Positions 1-9,307 are shown, numbered from the stretch's first letter. The stretch is 64,000 nucleotides of DNA from Clostridium saccharobutylicum DSM 13864 (GCF_000473995.1 NC_022571.1:4371416-4435415), one strand, 5' to 3'. Notes: a model not told the origin generated them from the letters alone. Numbers and translations are program-made.

Positions 1-307
1 GTCCCTTATGATGTCCAAACTCATAACTTTCTTCCGCAATAAGCTGCATTCCAAGACAGATGCCAAGAAAAGGTGTTTTTTGCTTAATTACCTTTTCACT
101 AAGAGTATCAATTAAATCTAAATCACATAAATTATTCATAGCTACTGAAAATGCTCCAACTCCAGGTAGTATAATCTTATTTGAATTTAAAATTTCTTCC
201 TTTTTATTTGATATTATTGGCTTTTCACCAAGCATTTCAAAAGCCCTAAAAACAGACATTAAATTACCCATTCCATAATCAATTATACAAATCTTATTTT
301 CTTGCAT
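1..307 (-). CDS. HisH-like glutamine amidotransferase subunit, partial (C-terminus beyond window)
   Basis: This is the N-terminal 102 residues of a class I glutamine amidotransferase of the HisH/WbuY type; the rest lies off the left edge. It begins IICIIDYGMGNL-like (residues 5-16), has the LPGVGAF oxyanion-hole segment (47-53) and the nucleophile elbow GICLGMQL with Cys84. These enzymes hydrolyse glutamine and pass ammonia to a HisF-like partner. The ATG overlaps the end of the preceding amidotransferase gene by 14 bases, so the two are translationally coupled. Together with the HisF-like gene two genes upstream and the sugar amidotransferase between them, it most likely supplies ammonia for an amidino group on a flagellar sugar rather than for histidine synthesis; no other his gene is present. 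Confidence 0.88.
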   Translation of the reverse strand, partial: MQENKICIIDYGMGNLMSVFRAFEMLGEKPIISNKKEEILNSNKIILPGVGAFSVAMNNLCDLDLIDTLSEKVIKQKTPFLGICLGMQLIAEESYEFGHHKG

Positions 308-1430
308 GCTTTTCATCCCAAATATTTTCCTTTACCCAATTTCCATTTTCATCTTTACTCCAAACTCTTGGATCTCTAAATGTATCTGCAATTTTATCAA
401 ATTCATACTCAGTCATTCCTGAGTATTGTAACCATTTATAAATATCACTAGATTTTACATGGTCATATTTCTTTACCATCTCTATGCCCTCTTCTCGGGT
501 CATTATTCCTGCTCTAATATCCTTACACGCATGGTCTGTGGCTCTTCCATATCCAAATTTCACATATTTCAAATAATCTTTAATTCCATTTTCGTAAATA
601 TCATCAAGATTAGAAAAATTTCTATAAGTTCTTTCAAATGGATCATGAGCTACTTCCCAACCATACAAGTCAATCATAAGCTTTGTATGATCATTTGCTT
701 CCCAATTATAATAATTACTTAGATATATTCCTCTTATTTCTACTTCATCTAATTCTTCATCTGTTGGATACTTTGCCCATAATAAATCTTTTTCAGTTAT
801 TCCCTCTTTTTCATCAATCATATCATACCAGTCATAACCACGTTGTGCATGTTCCAATCTAAATTTTGCAGTCATTTCAATAAAATCTTTATAACTATAC
901 ATACCACCAAGATCCATAAACCCATGTTCTCCCCATAATATTAATGGAATTTTATGTTCATATGCAATTCTAACTGGATATGTATATATTCCTGTGTGAT
1001 AATTCCAATTCATGTCTCCCATTTTTTTAAAACATAATCTATTTAATTTTTGCAAAGTACTTTTACTTGGTCTAAAAATAATATGATCTACATCAAATAC
1101 TTCTCTCATTCTAAATAAATTTCTTTCAGCTTCTGGAAGAAAATTATCATGATAATATGTTACAAGTAATGGTTTTAATCCATAAATCTTAGTTGCAACA
1201 TGAGTTTGAAAATAGCTATCCTTACCGCCACTCACTGGAATTATACAATCATAATTACTCCCTTTAGAACGATACTGTTCAAACAATTCTCCTAGTTTTT
1301 TTGCTCTTTCTTCCCAATTAATTTTTTTTCTTTCCTCTGCAGTTCTGCAACCAGAACAAACTCCATTCTCATCAAATGTAAGCGGAGTTGCAGAAACCGC
1401 TGGATAAACACATTTTGTACAGTATTGCAT
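294..1430 (-). CDS. N-acetyl sugar amidotransferase (WbuX/PseA/WbpG-like)
   Basis: A 378-residue N-acetyl sugar amidotransferase. A likely zinc-binding pair C4-x2-C7 and C25-x2-C28 opens the protein, followed by an ATP-pyrophosphatase P-loop, SGGKDS, at residues 67-72. In characterised relatives (WbpG, PseA) an N-acetyl group of an activated nonulosonic or aminouronic sugar is activated with ATP and converted to acetamidino using ammonia from a HisH/HisF pair. I placed the start at the ATG with GAGGTGA five bases upstream; a GTG three codons earlier overlaps that ribosome site. It sits between the HisF-like and HisH-like genes, overlapping the latter. The exact sugar cannot be told from sequence. 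Confidence 0.88.
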   Translation of the reverse strand: MQYCTKCVYPAVSATPLTFDENGVCSGCRTAEERKKINWEERAKKLGELFEQYRSKGSNYDCIIPVSGGKDSYFQTHVATKIYGLKPLLVTYYHDNFLPEAERNLFRMREVFDVDHIIFRPSKSTLQKLNRLCFKKMGDMNWNYHTGIYTYPVRIAYEHKIPLILWGEHGFMDLGGMYSYKDFIEMTAKFRLEHAQRGYDWYDMIDEKEGITEKDLLWAKYPTDEELDEVEIRGIYLSNYYNWEANDHTKLMIDLYGWEVAHDPFERTYRNFSNLDDIYENGIKDYLKYVKFGYGRATDHACKDIRAGIMTREEGIEMVKKYDHVKSSDIYKWLQYSGMTEYEFDKIADTFRDPRVWSKDENGNWVKENIWDEKHARK

Positions 1431-1451
1431 AAAAATCACCTCATATAAAAA

Positions 1452-2243
1452 TTATAATCTAACATTTACTCCTGCTCTTTTGAGCGCTCGCTTTCCACGT
1501 CTATCAGTTAACTCACTAAAATGAAAAATATTCGCAGCCGCTACCGCTGAAGCTCCACCTTTAATTATTGCTGGTGCATAATCCTCCATTCGACCAACTC
1601 CCCCGCAAGCAATTACCGGGAGTTTAGTCGACTTACATACTAATTCTATTAAGTCAATATCATATCCTTCAGCCATACCATCTCTATCTATAGCATGTAA
1701 AAAAATCTCACCTGCTCCTAATTCCTCCATTTTCTTCACACAATCTACTGGGTTTAATCCTGTAGATCTCCTACCGTGATCATAAAAAACCTCATAATTT
1801 CCATCAGACTTTTTTCTAACATCAACAGAAATAACAATACATTGGCTTCCAAACATCTCGGCTGCTTTCGTTATTAATTCAGGAGTTTCAAAAGCTGCTG
1901 TATTAATAACTACCTTATCTGCCCCTCTTTTAATCCGTTCTCTTATATCGTCAATTGTCCTTATTCTGCCACCAAAACTTAATGGCATAAAACAAGTTTT
2001 AGATATTTGTTCAATAATATCTAAAATATCATTTTGCTTTTTTACCTTAGTATCTAATCGTTGATTATAATCAGAATCTCTATCACTTATATCCAAATAA
2101 ATTAATTCATCAACATTCCATTCATTAAATCTCTCAACTTCATGTATAGGATTCCCTATAATCTGATGTATTGAAAAGTTTTCACTTCTCACCAAAAGAC
2201 CATCTTTTAAAAGTAATACAGGTATTAACCTTTTTTTTAACAT
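1452..2243 (-). CDS. HisF-like ammonia-channel/synthase partner (WbuZ-like)
   Basis: A 263-residue TIM-barrel protein of the HisF family. The phosphate-binding segments (CGGVGRMEDY, AAANIFHFSE) and the second-half Asp in VISVDVRK are present. Genuine HisF proteins begin IPCLDV, where the Asp (Asp11 in the Thermotoga enzyme) is catalytic. Here the start reads IPVLLLKDG, so that Asp is Leu. This fits the WbuZ-type paralogues that pair with a HisH-like glutaminase and an N-acetyl sugar amidotransferase instead of making imidazole glycerol phosphate. The amidotransferase gene follows after about 20 bases. A ribosome site GGTGG precedes the ATG. Confidence 0.85.
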   Translation of the reverse strand: MLKKRLIPVLLLKDGLLVRSENFSIHQIIGNPIHEVERFNEWNVDELIYLDISDRDSDYNQRLDTKVKKQNDILDIIEQISKTCFMPLSFGGRIRTIDDIRERIKRGADKVVINTAAFETPELITKAAEMFGSQCIVISVDVRKKSDGNYEVFYDHGRRSTGLNPVDCVKKMEELGAGEIFLHAIDRDGMAEGYDIDLIELVCKSTKLPVIACGGVGRMEDYAPAIIKGGASAVAAANIFHFSELTDRRGKRALKRAGVNVRL

Positions 2244-2279
2244 ATAACCACCACTTGTTCCTAATATTATTAAAAAATT

Positions 2280-3590
2280 CTACTCATTTTTTATATCGTT
2301 AATATTCTTCCAAACTTTATTAAAAGCATTTATTACATCATCTATATCATCTTTCGACATTGATGGAAGCATGAATTCATTAATTACTAATTCTTCGAAA
2401 TGCATTTTTTCACAAACCGGACAAGTGCCTTTATCATAGTTTAGATGTCCGTTATACCTTGGACACTTAAATGGACATCCTGCTTCACCATAAGCAATTT
2501 GTTGTTGAAATAATGGTTGAAGATAAATAGGTCTAACATATCCAAACGATAGTTTAACGCCTTCATTTTCTCTCATTTCAAAAGAAGGCAATTCTGCTTT
2601 AACTGCATTAATAAATCTTTCTCTAGATACCCCTGCTATTTCTTCTTTAAATTTAAATGAATGTATATAATAACCATGTATACAATTTTCTCTCACCTTC
2701 GACAATTCTATGCAAGGCAATTTTTTTAATCCTTCTGATAGGTATTTTACATTTTCGAATCTAATTTCATTTAAATTATCTAATTTCTTTAACTGTTCTC
2801 TAGCAATAGCAGCTTCTATTTCTGTCATTCTATAGTTAAATCCTAGCATATTAACGAGGCTATTATATCCTTTCGCTTCAACTACTGCTTCAGCATGATT
2901 CCTTATTAACCTTAATTTATCAGCTAATTCATCATTATCTGTTACAATAATGCCTCCTTCTCCTGAATGAATATGTTTATGATAATTTAAAGAAAAAATC
3001 CCTATATCTCCCAAAGTTCCAGTATATTTTTCTTTATACATGGCACCTGGTGCCTGTGCAGCATCTTCAATAACAATAAGATTGTGTTTTCTTGCTATCT
3101 CATTAATCGTATCCACATCATAAGGTTGCCCAAAAATATCTACAACAATTATTGCTTTAGTTCTTTCAGTTATTTTTTCTTCTATTGATTTTGGATCTAA
3201 ACAAAAATAATCTTCCTCAATATCAGCAAAAACAGGTATAGCATTATAAATCAATGGTGCTGTTGCTGATGCAGCCATTGTATAAGGTGATACTATTACC
3301 TCATCTCCAGGACCTACTCCTGTCGCTCCAACAGCACAATATAAACCTGAAGTAGCCGAATTTACTGATATAGCATGCTTTACATTAAACTTTTCAGCCC
3401 ATTCTTTTTCCAAAGCTCTTACTTCCTCACCACCATAAAAATCTTCATGCCAACTTCCTAAAAATCTTGAAAGTTTACCTTTTTCAAGAACTTTCTCAAC
3501 TGCTATTTTTTCTTCTTCTCCAATAGGATTATATGCTGGAAATAATTTTTCTCTTACTTTACTCCCACCCTTTATTGCTAATTTTGACAT
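2280..3590 (-). CDS. DegT/DnrJ/EryC1/StrS family sugar aminotransferase
   Basis: A 436-residue PLP-dependent aminotransferase of the DegT/StrS family, which transfers an amino group to keto-sugars. The PLP lysine lies in SLNYHKHIHSGEGG (about residue 206), and VIEDAAQAPGA supplies the cofactor-ring Asp. It is longer than many relatives, partly because of a Cys-rich stretch near residues 365-395 (GCPFKCP, then CPVCEKM) that could hold a metal or a disulfide; similar stretches with fewer cysteines occur in some DegT subgroups. The start follows GGAGGGG. Its neighbours place it in synthesis of the flagellar sugar; the amino acceptor is not identifiable. Confidence 0.85.
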   Translation of the reverse strand: MSKLAIKGGSKVREKLFPAYNPIGEEEKIAVEKVLEKGKLSRFLGSWHEDFYGGEEVRALEKEWAEKFNVKHAISVNSATSGLYCAVGATGVGPGDEVIVSPYTMAASATAPLIYNAIPVFADIEEDYFCLDPKSIEEKITERTKAIIVVDIFGQPYDVDTINEIARKHNLIVIEDAAQAPGAMYKEKYTGTLGDIGIFSLNYHKHIHSGEGGIIVTDNDELADKLRLIRNHAEAVVEAKGYNSLVNMLGFNYRMTEIEAAIAREQLKKLDNLNEIRFENVKYLSEGLKKLPCIELSKVRENCIHGYYIHSFKFKEEIAGVSRERFINAVKAELPSFEMRENEGVKLSFGYVRPIYLQPLFQQQIAYGEAGCPFKCPRYNGHLNYDKGTCPVCEKMHFEELVINEFMLPSMSKDDIDDVINAFNKVWKNINDIKNE

Positions 3591-3685
3591 AAAGCCCCTC
3601 CCTTTTCGATTGCAACTTGCTATATTTCAAGCAAATCTTTTAACCTATTTTTTAATTAAATTTATTTAAAAACTATTTTATTATT

Positions 3686-4654
3686 TTATAATCGTCTTCC
3701 ACTTTGTAAATTTTCACATATTTTTATTACTTCATAAGCATCATGAATATTACATTTTAATTTTTCTCCATATTTCAAATGATTATAAATATTCAAAACT
3801 GCATTTTCTAAAGCTTCTCCTAATTCCGTCTTTCTTTCTGAAGTTTTAACTATATTTTTATAGCCTTTAAACACATTACTATCTAACACTTCCTGTATTT
3901 CAATTTTAAAACCAGAATCTGTTATCCTAATTCTTTTCTTTTCAAATAATAAATCTATTTCAAAAATTGTATAATTGCTAGCTGGTATATTTTGAATAAC
4001 AAAATTACTGTTATTGTTAAATGTTAAAATTGCTGAAACACTAGCATCATCTTTATAATAATCATAATTATAACTCAAAGTCTGAGTTGATTTAATTTCT
4101 CCATAAATATATCTTAACAAATCTATTAAATGAGAGCCATTATGCAAGATACCTTTTCCATAATATCCGCTACCACACAAAAGTTCTCCATATTTTCCTT
4201 CTTCAATTTCATTCTTTATCTGTTCAAATTGTGACACAAATCTTCTTGAATAATTTATCATACACTTTATATTATTTTCATTATATAATTGAATTATTTT
4301 TTTTGCCTCTATTAAATTTTTAGTTAAAGGCTTTTCTGTAAATACTACTTTCACCGAAAAAATCGATATTTCGTCCAATATTTTATAATGGTATTCATCT
4401 GGTACACATATACTTACAATATCTATAGTATTATTGGTAAAAGCTTCTTCTATACTTTCAAAAGCTTTTGCATTCCAAATATTTGCTGCCTCGATTGCTT
4501 TTTTATTATCCACATCAACAAACCCCAATAAATTAAATCCTTCTACTTTTGAAAAAGCGTGAGCATGTGTTAATACATTTTTAGAGTATGGCATATCAAA
4601 AAAAGCTCCTATGTTTCCGGCACCTATAATTAATACATTATAACTTTTTCCCAT
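3686..4654 (-). CDS. Gfo/Idh/MocA family NAD(P)-dependent sugar oxidoreductase
   Basis: A 322-residue oxidoreductase with an N-terminal Rossmann fold (IIGAGNIGAFFD, residues 9-20) and the family catalytic motif EKPLTKN (near residue 106). The C-terminal half is the usual Gfo/Idh/MocA alpha/beta domain. Family members oxidise or reduce sugars or sugar nucleotides at one carbon. The gene starts inside the 3' end of the nucleotidyltransferase gene (17-base overlap), so the pair is translationally coupled. The likely role is an oxidation or reduction step in making the nucleotide-activated flagellar sugar. Confidence 0.82.
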   Translation of the reverse strand: MGKSYNVLIIGAGNIGAFFDMPYSKNVLTHAHAFSKVEGFNLLGFVDVDNKKAIEAANIWNAKAFESIEEAFTNNTIDIVSICVPDEYHYKILDEISIFSVKVVFTEKPLTKNLIEAKKIIQLYNENNIKCMINYSRRFVSQFEQIKNEIEEGKYGELLCGSGYYGKGILHNGSHLIDLLRYIYGEIKSTQTLSYNYDYYKDDASVSAILTFNNNSNFVIQNIPASNYTIFEIDLLFEKKRIRITDSGFKIEIQEVLDSNVFKGYKNIVKTSERKTELGEALENAVLNIYNHLKYGEKLKCNIHDAYEVIKICENLQSGRRL

Positions 4655-5426
4655 TGTTCTCGTTCCATTCTTTCTGCTCCTGAAAAGGATTTTTTCTATG
4701 AGTATCAGTTAATATATTGGTTAATTGCTTATTTTTTAAAATAAATTCTACTACATCCTCTCCTGAGAATTCTGGATTTATAGAATAAAGATTTTCATAT
4801 ATAATTTTTATAAAATCATAATCTTCTTTTGTATCAAGAGTAATTTCTAATTCTGGATGATACATTTTTTCTTTAGCTCTCAAATTAATTAATTTATATT
4901 TTTCAGGATGTGTATAAATATATAACGATACATGTTCATGGTCTACTGGAGATTTAGTAATTTCATTTACTTCTTCTAAAACACTTACTGGAAATACTTG
5001 AGTATCAAATCCCCTTGGAAAACTTCTTTCAATTACATTTGCTGCATAATCATATTGCCCAGAAAAAAATATTTGTATAACTTCATCCACATGTCTCCAA
5101 TCAATAACTGGGCAATCACCTGTTATTTCAACAATAATATCTGCCTCAATAGATTTTGCCGAATCTAACACTCTTAACAAAACATCTTCCTCACTACCTC
5201 TGTAATATCTGCAACCAATTCTTTCACATAACTGAACAATTTCATCATCTTCTTTATTTACTGTAGTCGCAACAACTACTTCATCTAAAAATTCACTTCT
5301 TTTTAATCTTTCTATTATATGCTGTAAATTCGGTTTACCACAAAACTCCATAAGTACTTTACCAGGAAGCCTTGATGAAGTCATTCTTGCTTCAATAGTA
5401 GCACAAATCCTCTTGTTATTAATCAC
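4638..5426 (-). CDS. Cytidylyltransferase-family protein (SpsF/CMP-sugar synthetase-like)
   Basis: About 262 residues of a nucleotidyltransferase of the cytidylyltransferase (CTP_transf_3/SpsF) family. The signature is the N-terminal nucleotide loop EARMTSSRLPGKVL, followed by VVATTVNKEDDEI and the metal-site region EITGDCPVID. Relatives activate nonulosonic acids or other sugars with CMP, or take part in spore-coat polysaccharide synthesis. I chose a GTG start with AGTAGGTG six bases upstream; a GTG three codons earlier falls inside that site. It overlaps the following oxidoreductase gene by 17 bases. Confidence 0.78.
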   Translation of the reverse strand: MINNKRICATIEARMTSSRLPGKVLMEFCGKPNLQHIIERLKRSEFLDEVVVATTVNKEDDEIVQLCERIGCRYYRGSEEDVLLRVLDSAKSIEADIIVEITGDCPVIDWRHVDEVIQIFFSGQYDYAANVIERSFPRGFDTQVFPVSVLEEVNEITKSPVDHEHVSLYIYTHPEKYKLINLRAKEKMYHPELEITLDTKEDYDFIKIIYENLYSINPEFSGEDVVEFILKNKQLTNILTDTHRKNPFQEQKEWNENNGKKL

Positions 5427-5494
5427 TAGATACACCTACTTTACTAAATTGTTTATTTAATGTATAACATAAAAAATCAAACTATTTGATATAA

Positions 5495-6079
5495 TTATTC
5501 TGAAAATGTTATTTTTAATTCATTATATAAATTTTCTAATATTGGTTTAATTTCATACATAATCAAATCACTTATAAAAACTCTATCATCTATTTCAATT
5601 GCTTTTCCTAACTCTTTTATATAACTCGAAAGAAATGTTTCAGTTTCTCCAAGAATTTTAAAAGCAGAACTCTCCCTAAAATTTTCTAGCAAAAAGTGAA
5701 CTTTTTCTACAATTGACTCCAAACCATCTAAAAAAGTCACAAATCTGTTCCACAACTCTGCTCCATCTTTCAAATAAAAGGCATCAATCAACTCTTCTAA
5801 TTGTGGTATTCCACTTTTTAAATAGTTAAATATTGATTGACATACTTCATTTATTATCTCTTCTTCTGATTTTAAAACTATATTAATTGTTTCTATTTCT
5901 TTTAAATTATTAATTATATTTTCATAAAAATTATCATAACATTGAACTTTATTAATAGTTATATAACTTAACCTTAATTGTGATAAATCTATAATTTCGT
6001 CAACTTTTTTTAAATTTATTTCAACATCTTCAATTGTGTTATCAAATTCAAATACGTTATCTAAAATATTAATCTTCAT
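5495..6079 (-). CDS. Uncharacterised acidic protein coupled to Maf
   Basis: I do not recognise this 194-residue protein. It is acidic, rich in Glu, Ile, Leu and Asn, has no signal peptide or membrane segment, and looks mostly helical over residues 60-190 (for example FLDGLESIVEKVHFLLENF). Its start lies within the 3' end of the Maf gene (11-base overlap) and its ribosome site AAAGGAGG is inside maf, so the two are translationally coupled. That suggests an accessory role in flagellin glycosylation, perhaps a chaperone or partner of Maf, but this rests on position only. Confidence 0.7.
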   Translation of the reverse strand: MKINILDNVFEFDNTIEDVEINLKKVDEIIDLSQLRLSYITINKVQCYDNFYENIINNLKEIETINIVLKSEEEIINEVCQSIFNYLKSGIPQLEELIDAFYLKDGAELWNRFVTFLDGLESIVEKVHFLLENFRESSAFKILGETETFLSSYIKELGKAIEIDDRVFISDLIMYEIKPILENLYNELKITFSE

Positions 6080-7988
6080 ACATTTCCTCCTTTAACTGAT
6101 CATGTTTACTATTTATGAAGTCTAATAACTTTTTATATTCATCAATAATGTATTCTGTACTTTCTGCTATAATATACATAAGATTTAATTGAAGTTCATA
6201 ATTTCTTTTTACATTTTCAATTGTTATTAAATTCCCTATTTGTTTTACAAATATAATTGTCTGCGTAATAATCTGCAAATAAAAAGTTTTGATTGAATCT
6301 TCCGAATGCAATATTTTTTGAATTATTTTATCACCTGGTTGCATTTTTAAAATAATTTTCTCTAGTTGATCATCACTACAATTATCAAAATTATATTCTT
6401 TATCTATTTTCTTTAATATATCGTAATGTTTATTAGCCATTTCTTTAATATCTTTTAGTTTTTTAATTTCACTATGTGTATCTTTAATAATTTCATTATA
6501 TTTTATCATTTTATCTTTTTGGCTAACAGTAACATTCTTTAAATGCTCTACCATTTTTTCACCAATTGGTTCATTACAATATTTATTAACGGCTTCTTTT
6601 AAAGTCATAACTTTAGATCCTTTAATATATGCTCCACCTTCTGTTGCATCTATTACTTCAATATTAGGATAATAAATTATTTGATATTCATACCAAGTTT
6701 TAAATATCTGATATGCCCAATGCGACCTTAAAAGATTTCCCTCATAATCTTCAAGATATACCTCATTTCCATCTTCAGCTTCCCTATCATCATTCTCACC
6801 TTCATACTCTACATTATGAGTAATATCACTATGTTTTTTCCCATTTGTATATGCTAAATCTTGACCTATTAGTATAATAGGATTACACCCTGCTTCTTTT
6901 GCAACTGCAAATGCAACTGTAGCACATGAATGTCCTTGATTTGTGTATCTAATATTTTCAAAATGACTATGCCACCAATTTTCAACACCATCATGCATTT
7001 TAGACATAATAATTGTTTTACCATTGTATTCTTCTAATATTTTAGGCCACAACAATCCTGGCCCTAGTAAAACAATATCTTTGTCAATTTCTTGGTCTTT
7101 ATAATAAAGTTCATATGTCGGTTCATCTCTTTCAATACTAGCAATCGCATCTGGCTTAATTCCATGCAATTTACAAGCATTTAAACTTGCATCACATGCA
7201 ATAATAAGTGCATTACCTTCTGCATCTTTTAAATACTGAATATTTTTTTGTAATGAAGGTCCTGATGCTACTATTATAGCCGGTTTATTTTTATATTTGT
7301 CTTTAATTTCATCCAGACAATTACTTTTCATTATAGCATCTATATTTAAATAATTATGTGCAAATCCATTAAACATATCTTGTATAGAGTTTCCAAACAT
7401 CGTTATATTATTACTCAATCTTTCAGCTATTTGCTTCATAGCCATTACATTTGCTTTTCCATATATATGATAATTTGGCAACAACATATATTGCGTATTT
7501 AAACTCATATTATAGAAATTTGCTCTTACTTGCGTTAATATTTGTTGTTTCATCACATCTTCATTGCCAAAAATTAAAAAAAACTGAGGTGTATTAAAAA
7601 TTTCAGAAAAATCAACATTTTTAAGTGCATACTTTAACACATCAATGTTATGTTCTATAATAAAAACTCTTGTATCTTCAGATATTCTTTTTTTTATTTC
7701 AGACAAATGATATCCTAATCCTATTCCAAAAACTACAATTAAGCTATCTCTTTCAAAATCAACATTTTTAACAAGCCTTTCCGCTTCTTGAATTGGATCA
7801 TACTTACTATGTAACAAATACTTTTTTTCATTTCTCTTAAAACTAATAGTTGTTAAATTGTTTTTTGTTTTTTCTTCATATATATCTTTAATATTATCAA
7901 AATCTAATTCGTTTATATAAGGATAAATTGCAAAATTAAATTTACTCAAAGACTCCAAATTTTTGCTGAAAATTTTAGTACTACTCAT
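6069..7988 (-). CDS. maf: Motility accessory factor (Maf), flagellin glycosyltransferase, DUF115
   Basis: A 639-residue Maf-family protein. The central DUF115/MptE-like domain is visible around residues 230-420: PAIIVASGPSL, ACDASLNACKLHGIKPDAIASIERD and ILIGQDLAYTNGKKH. The N-terminal part has VFGIGLGYHL, a Rossmann-like segment, and the C-terminus is helical. Maf proteins transfer nonulosonic acids (pseudaminic or legionaminic type) from CMP-sugar to Ser/Thr of flagellin. Here Maf lies directly downstream of flagellin, separated by a weak hairpin terminator, and upstream of the sugar-synthesis genes. The start follows GAGGTGA. Confidence 0.88.
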   Translation of the reverse strand: MSSTKIFSKNLESLSKFNFAIYPYINELDFDNIKDIYEEKTKNNLTTISFKRNEKKYLLHSKYDPIQEAERLVKNVDFERDSLIVVFGIGLGYHLSEIKKRISEDTRVFIIEHNIDVLKYALKNVDFSEIFNTPQFFLIFGNEDVMKQQILTQVRANFYNMSLNTQYMLLPNYHIYGKANVMAMKQIAERLSNNITMFGNSIQDMFNGFAHNYLNIDAIMKSNCLDEIKDKYKNKPAIIVASGPSLQKNIQYLKDAEGNALIIACDASLNACKLHGIKPDAIASIERDEPTYELYYKDQEIDKDIVLLGPGLLWPKILEEYNGKTIIMSKMHDGVENWWHSHFENIRYTNQGHSCATVAFAVAKEAGCNPIILIGQDLAYTNGKKHSDITHNVEYEGENDDREAEDGNEVYLEDYEGNLLRSHWAYQIFKTWYEYQIIYYPNIEVIDATEGGAYIKGSKVMTLKEAVNKYCNEPIGEKMVEHLKNVTVSQKDKMIKYNEIIKDTHSEIKKLKDIKEMANKHYDILKKIDKEYNFDNCSDDQLEKIILKMQPGDKIIQKILHSEDSIKTFYLQIITQTIIFVKQIGNLITIENVKRNYELQLNLMYIIAESTEYIIDEYKKLLDFINSKHDQLKEEMYED

Positions 7989-8025
7989 ATCTTCACCTCA
8001 TTAAAATATAATATATATTAAATAT

Positions 8026-8048
8026 GGCTGATCATTTTAAGATCAGCC
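8026..8048 (-). terminator. Hairpin terminator after flagellin
   Basis: Perfect 8 bp stem GGCTGATC/GATCAGCC with a 7-base loop, 38 bases past the flagellin stop. The following tract is AT-rich but not a clean T run, so termination may be partial and allow read-through into maf. Confidence 0.6.
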
Positions 8049-8085
8049 ACATTATTTATTATAATCATTTTTAGATCATTTTATA

Positions 8086-9300
8086 CTATCTCAATAATTG
8101 TAATACTGCTTCTGGAGCTGATTTAGCTTGTGCAAGCATAGCTTGTGCAGCTTGAGTTAAGATATTGTTCTTAGAATAATTTGTCATTTCCTTAGCCATA
8201 TCTACATCTCTAACTCTTGATTCTGAAGCTTGTAAGTTTTCACTTGAAGTATTTAAGTTATTAATTGTATGTTCTAATCTATTTTGGAATGCACCAAGTT
8301 TTGATCTTTCACTTGAAACTTTTTCTATCGCACTATTTATAAGCGATATTGCTCCTGATGCTTTAGATTGAGAAGTAACATCTAGTGCTGCCCCACCAGT
8401 TGTTTGAATTCCTAAACCTACTGAATCCATTCTATTTATTCCTATTCCTAACTCTTGACCATCATTAGCTCCAATTTGAGCTCTTATTTGCTTAGATGAA
8501 TCTGTTTGAGCTGCTTGTTGCTTTTGAACATTTAATGTTATTGTGTCACCTGAATTTATTGCAACTGCATTTTGTATTTGTAAAGTCAAATCATAAGAAG
8601 CTGCTCCATCACTTCCTCCACCAGATATAACAATGTTATTACCAGAAATTAAAATACCGTTTGTTACAATATTTCCTAATACAGTAGTAATAGATAATGT
8701 CATATTTGATAAATTACCATTAGTAACATAAGCTGATCCACTTACATTTACAACATTTACTCTTATAACATCAGTATTCACAGCAGTTGAGAAATTAGTC
8801 GCAGTCGATATAGCAACATTTCCATTTCCAAAAGTTCCAGCTGTTGTTAAAGTTCCACCTTGTGCACCTTGTACACCAACTAAATCTCCATTTAATAACT
8901 TCTTAGTATTAAATTCTGTAGTATTAGCTATTCTATTTATTTCACTAGTTAATTGATTAACTTCACTTTGTATAGCTGTTCTATCAGTTGTAGTGTTAGT
9001 ATCATTTGATGATTGAACCGAAAGTTCTCTCATTCTTTGAAGAATGCTGTGAGTTTCATTTAAACCGCCTTCAGCTGTTTGAATAAGCGATATAGAATCT
9101 TGTCCATTTCTTGAAGCTTGATCTAATCCTCTGATTTGTCCTCTCATTTTTTCAGAGATTGCAAGACCAGCCGCATCATCTCCTGCTCTGTTGATTCTTA
9201 AACCAGAACTTAATTTTTCCATTGACTTTGCTGATGCTGCAGTGTTAGCAGCCATGTTTCTATGAGCGTTCATAGCATTCATATTGTGATTAATTATCAT
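8086..9300 (-). CDS. Flagellin
   Basis: Flagellar filament protein, 404 residues. The N-terminal D0/D1 domain (MIINHNMNAMNAHRN, SSGLRINRAGDDAAGLAISEKMRGQ) and the C-terminal D1/D0 domain (SERSKLGAFQNRLEHTI, ending AQAKSAPEAVLQLLR) are fully conserved. The middle, about residues 140-275, is Ser/Thr/Asn-rich and variable, a likely surface domain and glycosylation target for Maf. The start is the ATG with AAGGAGG seven bases upstream; an in-frame upstream ATG would give an atypical N-terminus and overlaps the leader. A sigma-D promoter and two CsrA-type sites precede it. Confidence 0.96.
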   Translation of the reverse strand: MIINHNMNAMNAHRNMAANTAASAKSMEKLSSGLRINRAGDDAAGLAISEKMRGQIRGLDQASRNGQDSISLIQTAEGGLNETHSILQRMRELSVQSSNDTNTTTDRTAIQSEVNQLTSEINRIANTTEFNTKKLLNGDLVGVQGAQGGTLTTAGTFGNGNVAISTATNFSTAVNTDVIRVNVVNVSGSAYVTNGNLSNMTLSITTVLGNIVTNGILISGNNIVISGGGSDGAASYDLTLQIQNAVAINSGDTITLNVQKQQAAQTDSSKQIRAQIGANDGQELGIGINRMDSVGLGIQTTGGAALDVTSQSKASGAISLINSAIEKVSSERSKLGAFQNRLEHTINNLNTSSENLQASESRVRDVDMAKEMTNYSKNNILTQAAQAMLAQAKSAPEAVLQLLR

Positions 9301-9307
9301 AAAAATT

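Noticed and set aside
60..278. Plus-strand frame at the left edge
   Set aside because: It is the antisense shadow of the HisH-like gene, whose motifs are clear on the minus strand.
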